DNA of 8,761 bases from Patescibacteria group bacterium (GTDB taxonomy: Bacteria; Patescibacteriota; UBA1384; XYA2-FULL-43-10; 1-14-0-10-43-13): NCBI GenBank assembly GCA_022705465.1, contig JAKJEK010000026.1, positions 1-8,761 of the forward strand. The letters run 5' to 3'. The notes beneath the pieces are model-generated. The model was given only the letters and a program-made list of their open reading frames with translations, did no database searches and was not told where the DNA came from. Made by a program: the position numbers and the translations under genes. This document shows, one piece after another, positions 4,864 to 8,761 of the stretch (position 1 is its first letter; every line of letters starts with the position of its first letter).

Positions 4864-5457
4864 ATGGAATACGAAATCGAGGTTAGACGACTGGTGGTCG
4901 TACACCCATACGGGAGTTATGATCCAGAACTGCGCACGCCCCGCGAGATGCAGGGGTTAGACGAGTATCTGTGCCAGGCGGTTGACCTGATCACCAAGCA
5001 CCGCCCCAGCATTGCAGCCGTACTGGCCACCGGAGGTATGGTTGATACCAAAGGAACCGTTGAGGCGAACTCGCTGGCCGCAGAGCTGAAGCGCAGGCTG
5101 AAAGAACGTGGGGTGTTCGTCGAGATCATCAATGACGCAGAGCGTCTGCCGGTTGAGAAAATCCCCAAGTCAACTATCGGCATTGTCGGGCGTGCCGCCG
5201 AAGTTGCCGACGAAGTATGGCGGCAGTATCCGCGAATGCGAACAGAGATGCAGATCTGGCATGTCTGCGACCGGGTACGGCGGGCAAAGACCTGGCTGCT
5301 ATGCCGTCTTGACTACTACCGTACCTTTAAGGTGTTTGGCTTCAAGCGCCGGGATATTGCCTGGCAGAGCACCTATCCCGCCCAATGGCTGGAGATGCTG
5401 CTTATTCTCTTCAGTCGCGAACGCGTGCGTCATGGTATTGAGGCTGCACGCTCATAA
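4864..5457 (+). CDS. DUF218 (YdcF/SanA/ElyC-like) family protein, 197 aa
   Basis: The ATG at 4864 has an AAGGGGG Shine-Dalgarno (4852-4858). The longer frame from 4771 would overlap the zinc-ribbon gene and the intercistronic hairpin. The pattern resembles DUF218 proteins: an N-terminal strand VVVHPYG (11-17), the helix-strand block LDEYLCQAVDLI followed by RPSIAAVLATGGMV (about 47-60) with the family's glycine-rich turn, EANSLAAELKRRLKERGV (67-84) in place of the usual E-A--(A/M)--L---GI segment, a strand VEIINDAERLP, and later CDRVRRAKTWLL and FKVFGFKRR. The C-terminal helix EMLLILFSRERVRHGIE may be peripheral. DUF218 proteins in other bacteria have been tied to envelope functions, but the substrate is unknown. 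No export signal is seen here, so it is probably cytoplasmic. It probably shares the promoter at 4550-4578 with the zinc ribbon. Confidence 0.65.
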   Translation: MEYEIEVRRLVVVHPYGSYDPELRTPREMQGLDEYLCQAVDLITKHRPSIAAVLATGGMVDTKGTVEANSLAAELKRRLKERGVFVEIINDAERLPVEKIPKSTIGIVGRAAEVADEVWRQYPRMRTEMQIWHVCDRVRRAKTWLLCRLDYYRTFKVFGFKRRDIAWQSTYPAQWLEMLLILFSRERVRHGIEAARS

Positions 5458-5459
5458 CC

Positions 5460-5486
5460 AAAATGGCCCCGTCGGGGCCATTTTTT
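5460..5486. terminator. Bidirectional terminator between convergent DUF218-like and HIT genes
   Basis: A perfect 11-bp stem (5460-5470 with 5474-5484, core TGGCCCC), with a GTC loop, is followed on the plus strand by T to 5486. On the minus strand it runs into TTTTGG. It lies two bases after the plus-strand stop and 17 bases past the minus-strand stop at 5504, so it can serve both genes. Confidence 0.9.
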
Positions 5487-5503
5487 CGCAGCTGGAGCAC
5501 TGG

Positions 5504-5971
5504 TTACTTAAGTTCGACCAAATGATAGTGAATATAGGTTACGTGTTGAAGATCGGGGCCATATGAAACGATCTTACACTTGGTTAGATTCTCATCCTGA
5601 ATAATCCGGGCAAAAACATCGAACATATCCTCCATGTATTCATGATCTTCGGGTGTCAACTCGCCGACATTTTTGATATCCTTTTTAGGGATAGCAACAT
5701 AGTGAAGCTTCTCGTTTTTCTCAAGTTTTGGATATTTAACGACTAATGTTTTGTCAGTTTCAGCAACAACCTGAGGCAGTATGCCAGGAAATCGCTGCAT
5801 GACCACACTGCCAACTAGCCCCAATAACTCATTTGATCGCAGACAAGTTCCGTTGCAGCGATTCAGGGTTGTCACTGAACGCGGTTGAGTATCGGAAAAA
5901 AGATATCCGCCGATAATTATTCCCGTGGCTATCAAGAGCATTGCCTTTATGGCTGACTTGTATTTATCCAT
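5504..5971 (-). CDS. Membrane-anchored HIT (histidine triad) domain protein with altered triad, 155 aa
   Basis: Residues 8-26 form a hydrophobic helix following a basic start (MDKYKSAIK), giving an anchored protein. Residues 36-48 hold a Cys39-x3-Cys43 pair. Residues 70-155 resemble the C-terminal two thirds of a HIT domain: the strand LVVKYP, then LHYVAIPKKDI (89-99; HIT proteins usually have H-LVIPK-H), the helix LTPEDHEYMEDMFDVFARII, and the motif SYG followed by Q142-x-V144-x-Y146-x-H148-x-H150-L-V. The normal HIT motif is Q-x-V-x-H-x-H-x-H. The first histidine is tyrosine here, while the middle one, the nucleophile in Hint-type enzymes, is kept. The protein ends five residues after His150, shorter than usual. 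Activity on nucleotides is therefore uncertain. No good Shine-Dalgarno precedes the ATG at 5971, so the start is less certain than in neighbouring genes. Confidence 0.8.
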   Translation of the reverse strand: MDKYKSAIKAMLLIATGIIIGGYLFSDTQPRSVTTLNRCNGTCLRSNELLGLVGSVVMQRFPGILPQVVAETDKTLVVKYPKLEKNEKLHYVAIPKKDIKNVGELTPEDHEYMEDMFDVFARIIQDENLTKCKIVSYGPDLQHVTYIHYHLVELK

Positions 5972-5999
5972 TACGATTTACAATAATTATTGTACCTGT

Positions 6000-6008
6000 A
6001 TTTTAGCA
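6000..6008 (-). promoter_or_regulatory. Candidate extended -10 element for the HIT gene
   Basis: On the minus strand TGCTAAAAT (6008-6000) is an extended -10 with a 5/6 match to TATAAT, about 30 bases upstream of the HIT gene start. I see no good -35 at the right distance. Confidence 0.4.
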
Positions 6009-6089
6009 AATATTATTTGAGATAATAGCTACAGTCGTGCTATGGTTTGCTATATTGGTGCCGTGTCTATAGGCCCGACAACAATATAT

Positions 6090-6098
6090 TGATATAAA
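6090..6098 (+). promoter_or_regulatory. Candidate extended -10 element for the nucleoside phosphorylase gene
   Basis: TGATATAAA (6090-6098) is an extended -10 with no clear -35. Alternatively, the overlapping TTGATA (6089-6094) could itself be a -35, with TTTAAT at 6114-6119 as the -10 (19-base spacing). The region is very AT-rich, so several choices exist. AGGAG at 6126-6130 is the ribosome-binding site. Confidence 0.35.
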
Positions 6099-6134
6099 TT
6101 TCCCTTAATTTCCTTTAATACTATTAGGAGCTTT

Positions 6135-6902
6135 ATGTCTCTCCCTCAATTCCCACCCAAGATGACCTCGCTGCCAACTCTGCGTGCTCTGGATATCCTG
6201 CTTAAGAACAACAAGGTGGATAGTTTGGCCGAGTTACCTAAACCGCCCAAATACTGCATTCTGTCACCTTCGCCCAAGGTTCGGGAATTAATTAAAAAGA
6301 AGATGGCATTAACCGAGGGACCAAATGTCATAACTCCGGTTTATATACATGAGGATAAATTGGCAGTCTATACCGGTTTTATTGGATTCGGGTCGCCGAT
6401 GTGGGTCTGGGCTTTGGAGCAGTTAATCGCATGGGGAGTTACAGATTTTATTTTTATTGGCTGGTTTGGCAAGGTTAACCCGCTGATTCAAAATAGTAAG
6501 ATTTTTGCTGTGGCCAAGGCGCTGCGCGATGAGGGCACATCTTACCACTACTCGGACAGCCCCGACAGATGGTCGTATCCTGACAGTGTAATGACTGCCA
6601 AAATGCTCGAGATGGGCGCAAAACCAATCAGTATCTGGACGACTGACGCCATGTTTAGACAGACGAGCGCAGAAATCGATTACGCAGTCGCCAGCAATAT
6701 CGCTGGATTCGAGATGGAGTGTTCGGCATTGTTTACTGTTGCAAGATATTTTGAATGCAACATGGCATCAATCCAGATGGTCAGTGATTACTACATTGAT
6801 GGGAAGTACGAATCGATCTACGCCACCAACCAGTTTGCTCTGCGGTTAAAGCAGGCAGTTGAGATGGCGTTAACGGTGTGTGGGACTAAAGTCAAGAACT
6901 AG
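6135..6902 (+). CDS. Nucleoside phosphorylase family protein (PNP/UDP fold), 255 aa
   Basis: The ATG follows AGGAG with four bases between. The pattern is that of the PNP/UDP phosphorylase superfamily: the phosphate-loop-like GFIGFGSPM (81-89) followed by the helix WVWALEQLIAWGV; the central strand FIFIGWFGKV (105-114), where the usual G-x-x-G-G turn is reduced to GWFGKV; IWTTDAMFR (167-175); the ribose-binding motif GFEMECSALF (191-200), with the M-E dyad (Glu193, Glu195); and VSDYYIDG, with Asp218 at the position of the catalytic aspartate. Length is normal for uridine or purine nucleoside phosphorylases. Members catalyse phosphorolysis of a nucleoside to base and (deoxy)ribose-1-phosphate, or hydrolysis in related nucleosidases. 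Base specificity cannot be read from this sequence. It converges on the secreted-protein gene with two bases between stop codons and no terminator. Confidence 0.88.
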   Translation: MSLPQFPPKMTSLPTLRALDILLKNNKVDSLAELPKPPKYCILSPSPKVRELIKKKMALTEGPNVITPVYIHEDKLAVYTGFIGFGSPMWVWALEQLIAWGVTDFIFIGWFGKVNPLIQNSKIFAVAKALRDEGTSYHYSDSPDRWSYPDSVMTAKMLEMGAKPISIWTTDAMFRQTSAEIDYAVASNIAGFEMECSALFTVARYFECNMASIQMVSDYYIDGKYESIYATNQFALRLKQAVEMALTVCGTKVKN

Positions 6903-6904
6903 CC

Positions 6905-8098
6905 TTAGGCTCTGACACTAATGTTGTTATAACTCTCCGCCCAGTCAGTGTATGACGATAGAGGGTTTAATAAGTGTGGCGGCGGAAAGGCTGGACCAGT
7001 TATCGCAAACTCGCTAATTTCAAACACAAGAGTAATGTTGTACGGTTCGAAGACGACGCGGTATGTCCCAACATCGATGATTTGATTGTCAGAATTGGTT
7101 CCCGCCCAAGTCCAGAGTTTCTTTTCGCCAGGGCTGAGCATTATAACTTCAGTGGAGGCAGGCGGCGTAGAGACCAAATTGCCAGCAGAATCAACGATGT
7201 GCCAGGAGGCCGGACCGGGAAGATGAATGGTGCGGTGAGACAGATTCTGTAACCCAAAGGTTACCGGGGTGCCAACGGTGCAGTAGCGCTTGGTCGTGAA
7301 CAGCATTATATTTCCGTTTTCCACCAACTGGTAATTTCCGAACAACACGCGGAACGGCCTGGAAGCCAGACCAAGACCACCAAACTCCACCCGGAAGCTA
7401 CCAATGGGCTCATCCCAGGCAACAAAAAGGTTTCTACCGTCATCGGGGTACCAGGCCCATTGTTTTTGCTGACCGGGTTGCAGAAACGTGATCGCCATAA
7501 ATGCGTTCGGAAGATACACCGTTTCGCCATTTGTTTCATTAACGATGCGCCAGGGGGCCGAATTGTTCATAACAACAGCCCGATCGGTATTGTTAACAAG
7601 CCAAAATATTACCGGCTCTCCAGCCTGGTACTGGAGCTTCATCAGATACACGTGCAATCCTTTCTGCTTACTGATTTTGCTCTTACCTTTATCCTGATTT
7701 GAGCCAGTGTTGGGGTCGTGCTCAGGCGACCGCTTCTCGTTAGAACCAGTGTTGCTTGCTATTTCTTGCTTGGGCAGGGCTTCAACAATACCGGGATCAA
7801 CAATATGATTCCCCGGTGTAATAGAACCAGGTTTTTTGTCCCGTGTTTGCTGTAACCCGGCAGCATCCGACACTGGATGCAATGATCCAGTAGGTGATTG
7901 GTCGATATTAGGTGGTATCGATATTGGAGTAACCGTATTTTGCGGCAACCCCGATTGCTGTGCCTCCTCGATTACCTGTTTTGCTTGATTTTCTAGGGGT
8001 ATGGCTGCGTGACCTGGCGAAAGCGACGAGGTAGCAAATACTAGGATCGCCGCAGCAGGAAGCGTTCGCCCCAAACGCACTATTTGATTGATCTTCAT
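6905..8098 (-). CDS. Secreted protein with two beta-sandwich repeats (BsuPI/Ig-like), 397 aa
   Basis: I choose the ATG at 8098. It has a GGAG Shine-Dalgarno four bases upstream, and the promoter at 8164-8136 would start transcription after the upstream in-frame ATG at 8164. Residues 1-32 form a Sec signal peptide: a basic N-region, a hydrophobic core around AAAILVFAT, and GHA/A as a plausible cleavage site. Residues 33-146 are a disordered Pro/Ser/Asn/Gln-rich linker with NTGSNEKRSP and NTGSNQDK repeats. Two homologous domains follow, at about 148-239 and 262-361. Each has a V-F-L-N pattern (GEPVIFWLVNNT; GTPVTFGLQNLS), then APWRIV or ASWHIV, an LQPG or LSPG turn with W-W residues, and a final GSFRVEF or GTYRVVF strand. 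The layout recalls BsuPI-type proteinase-inhibitor and other Ig-like domains, which is a resemblance only. The C-terminal tail is Pro-rich. Probably exported and extracytoplasmic. Confidence 0.8.
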   Translation of the reverse strand: MKINQIVRLGRTLPAAAILVFATSSLSPGHAAIPLENQAKQVIEEAQQSGLPQNTVTPISIPPNIDQSPTGSLHPVSDAAGLQQTRDKKPGSITPGNHIVDPGIVEALPKQEIASNTGSNEKRSPEHDPNTGSNQDKGKSKISKQKGLHVYLMKLQYQAGEPVIFWLVNNTDRAVVMNNSAPWRIVNETNGETVYLPNAFMAITFLQPGQQKQWAWYPDDGRNLFVAWDEPIGSFRVEFGGLGLASRPFRVLFGNYQLVENGNIMLFTTKRYCTVGTPVTFGLQNLSHRTIHLPGPASWHIVDSAGNLVSTPPASTEVIMLSPGEKKLWTWAGTNSDNQIIDVGTYRVVFEPYNITLVFEISEFAITGPAFPPPHLLNPLSSYTDWAESYNNISVRA

Positions 8099-8135
8099 AT
8101 TTCTCCATATTTTAATTATCATGGTGGAGCTTTTT

Positions 8136-8164
8136 CTTATATTCCCTCCGAATTGACGGGTCAA
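8136..8164 (-). promoter_or_regulatory. Promoter of the secreted-protein gene
   Basis: On the minus strand TTGACC (8164-8159) and TATAAG (8141-8136) are spaced 17 bases, each a 5/6 match. Transcription would start near 8129, about 30 bases before the ATG at 8098. A DnaA-box sequence lies nine bases upstream of the -35. Confidence 0.7.
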
Positions 8165-8172
8165 GCAATATG

Positions 8173-8181
8173 TTATCCACA
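8173..8181 (+). promoter_or_regulatory. Single DnaA-box sequence TTATCCACA
   Basis: TTATCCACA is a perfect match to the bacterial DnaA consensus TTATNCACA. I see only one in the surrounding intergenic DNA, with no cluster or AT-rich unwinding repeats, so it is not an origin on this evidence. It lies just upstream of the minus-strand promoter and could be a regulatory site or chance. Confidence 0.4.
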
Positions 8182-8295
8182 GGCTGTTTACTTAGTCGTG
8201 GACATTTTTTATATGGTCTGTTCTAACTTTTTAACCTAAATACCGACAATCGGCTACCCACTTGCAACCGGTTAATATTTGTTGTATTTTTGAAT

Positions 8296-8321
8296 GCCGC
8301 TGGAACTACGCAGCGGCTTTT
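8296..8321 (+). terminator. Orphan plus-strand terminator
   Basis: GCCGCTG (8296-8302) pairs with CAGCGGC (8311-8317) around an eight-base loop and is followed by four T. No plus-strand protein gene ends upstream of it within 1.3 kb, apart from the nucleoside phosphorylase at 6902. It may end a small RNA or readthrough transcription, and it shields the promoter at 8389-8417. Confidence 0.7.
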
Positions 8322-8388
8322 CTATGCCCAATAGACCGACGCTATTTGCACTGATTGGCCAGTTGATACATAGACTGAGTGCTATATA

Positions 8389-8417
8389 TTGATATTTTTA
8401 TTGTTTTGTGGTATAAT
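8389..8417 (+). promoter_or_regulatory. Strong promoter of the 100-aa gene
   Basis: TTGATA (8389-8394) and a perfect TATAAT (8412-8417) are spaced 17 bases, with an extended TGG before the -10. The predicted start near 8424 leaves a 27-base leader. A second weaker pair, TTGATA 8363-8368 and TATATT 8385-8390 at 16 bases, could be a tandem promoter. Confidence 0.8.
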
Positions 8418-8450
8418 ATAATGATGGGTTAGTGCGAGAGGGGGAACCGA

Positions 8451-8753
8451 ATGGAACTAGCTCTGGAGCGCAAGACAAACGGCGGCTATACTGTCGTTGA
8501 GCAAGGCGGCAGGCACATTACCGAGCTCCGAAGTACCTGTGGCAGGGAGGTGCAACTGGGAGACATCGTCGTCTCCGCGGGCAGGGTGCATTATCTGCCG
8601 CCGCGTGGCACGCGGGGCGTGGTGTTCGAGATCATTGAGCCCCATACTGCGGGCTACACCAGCGACGTCATCGGCGTTCGCTGGACCGATGGAACTCGCT
8701 CTCACGTCAAGTTCAAGGATCTGATGGATGAGCGACCCGAAACACTTGCGTAG
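8451..8753 (+). CDS. Unassigned small beta-rich protein, 100 aa (SH3/KOW-like barrel)
   Basis: The ATG follows a GAGGGGG Shine-Dalgarno and the best promoter in the window. The protein appears to be mostly beta-strand: an N-terminal pair (ALERKTNGGYTVVEQGG), then LGDIVVSAGRVHYLP, GTRGVVFEIIEP, VIGVRWTDGTRSHVKFKDL. The arrangement of a G-D-V strand, a G-x-RG-V turn and a V-W-DG hairpin resembles small SH3-like or KOW-like barrels that contact nucleic acid or protein, but I cannot name a family. There is one cysteine, no membrane helix and no signal peptide. GC-rich codon use resembles the first two genes rather than its immediate left neighbours. The start of what may be another terminator arm (GCCCAAAAA) is at the right edge of the window. 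Confidence 0.75.
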   Translation: MELALERKTNGGYTVVEQGGRHITELRSTCGREVQLGDIVVSAGRVHYLPPRGTRGVVFEIIEPHTAGYTSDVIGVRWTDGTRSHVKFKDLMDERPETLA

Positions 8754-8761
8754 CCCAAAAA

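Larger units (their letters stand above)
8099..8450. other. 352-base divergent intergenic region
   Basis: No convincing protein gene is visible on either strand. It holds the promoter of the secreted protein (8136-8164), a perfect DnaA-box sequence (8173-8181), a plus-strand terminator hairpin without an upstream gene (8296-8321), and one or two promoters for the gene at 8451. The stretch 8182-8295 contains no other feature I can support. Confidence 0.7.

Noticed and set aside
6974..7252. 92-aa plus-strand frame inside the secreted-protein gene
   Set aside because: Shadow frame with no ribosome-binding site. The minus strand encodes two homologous domains across this stretch.
8099..8164. 22-residue N-terminal extension of the secreted protein
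   Set aside because: It would start at the -35 of the candidate promoter and spoil the signal peptide layout. The ATG at 8098 has GGAG upstream.
8165..8450. Replication origin suggested by a DnaA box in AT-rich DNA
   Set aside because: Only one box, with no box cluster, no repeated unwinding element and no dnaA, dnaN or parAB genes in the window.
1..8761. Integron cassette array suggested by small units with hairpins between them
   Set aside because: No recombination-site core sequences or conserved repeats between units, and orientations alternate, whereas cassettes usually share one direction. The hairpins are ordinary terminators of unrelated sequence.
1..8761. CRISPR array, tRNA, rRNA, transposase or toxin-antitoxin pair
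   Set aside because: No spaced direct repeats, no tRNA arm pattern in intergenic DNA, no transposase motifs or terminal repeats, and no pair with recognisable toxin and antitoxin features was found by eye.

Overview
The window is bacterial, with the standard genetic code: TGA is used as a stop, for example in the ATGA overlap at 2029-2032. Genes are short, each has a clear Shine-Dalgarno sequence, and most transcription units carry their own sigma-70-type promoter and intrinsic terminator. The many small unassigned proteins, with a YpgQ/YedJ-like HD hydrolase, a HIT protein, a divergent nucleoside phosphorylase and a DUF218-like protein, fit a Candidate Phyla Radiation (Patescibacteria) genome. 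That placement is inference only, because no phylogenetic marker gene is present. Base composition varies: 1-1220 and 8451-8753 are clearly GC-rich, while 1624-2710 and 5500-8450 are AT-richer.

Layout from left to right: the 3' end of a membrane protein gene (3-407); a 241-aa unassigned protein (489-1214); a 91-aa unassigned protein on the minus strand (1348-1623); a two-gene operon of a small two-helix membrane protein and an HD phosphohydrolase (1805-2709); a 77-aa cysteine-rich protein on the minus strand (2797-3030, GTG start); a 129-aa protein with an RNA-polymerase-alpha-CTD-like helix-hairpin-helix domain (3201-3590); a 229-aa membrane-anchored unassigned protein on the minus strand (3720-4409); a 59-aa zinc ribbon (4610-4789, GTG start) followed by a DUF218/YdcF-like protein (4864-5457); a membrane-anchored HIT-domain protein on the minus strand (5504-5971); a nucleoside-phosphorylase-fold enzyme (6135-6902); a secreted protein with two repeated beta-sandwich domains on the minus strand (6905-8098); and a 100-aa beta-barrel-like protein (8451-8753).

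Transcription units alternate strictly in direction along the whole window, giving convergent junctions with terminators and divergent junctions with back-to-back promoters. Several genes have an upstream in-frame start that lies before the predicted transcription start. For these I moved the start to the codon preceded by a good Shine-Dalgarno sequence: 3030 minus, 3201 plus, 4610 plus, 4864 plus and 8098 minus.

No single pathway links all the genes. Three products (HD hydrolase, HIT protein, nucleoside phosphorylase) belong to nucleotide-processing families, and at least four (3-407, 1805-2032, 3720-4409, 5504-5971) carry membrane helices. I see no tRNA, rRNA, CRISPR array, transposase or phage structural gene. 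No described multi-gene defence or mobile system is evident. The least explained items are the cysteine-rich protein, the alpha-CTD-like protein, the anchored HIT protein with an altered triad, and the strict alternation of transcription units.
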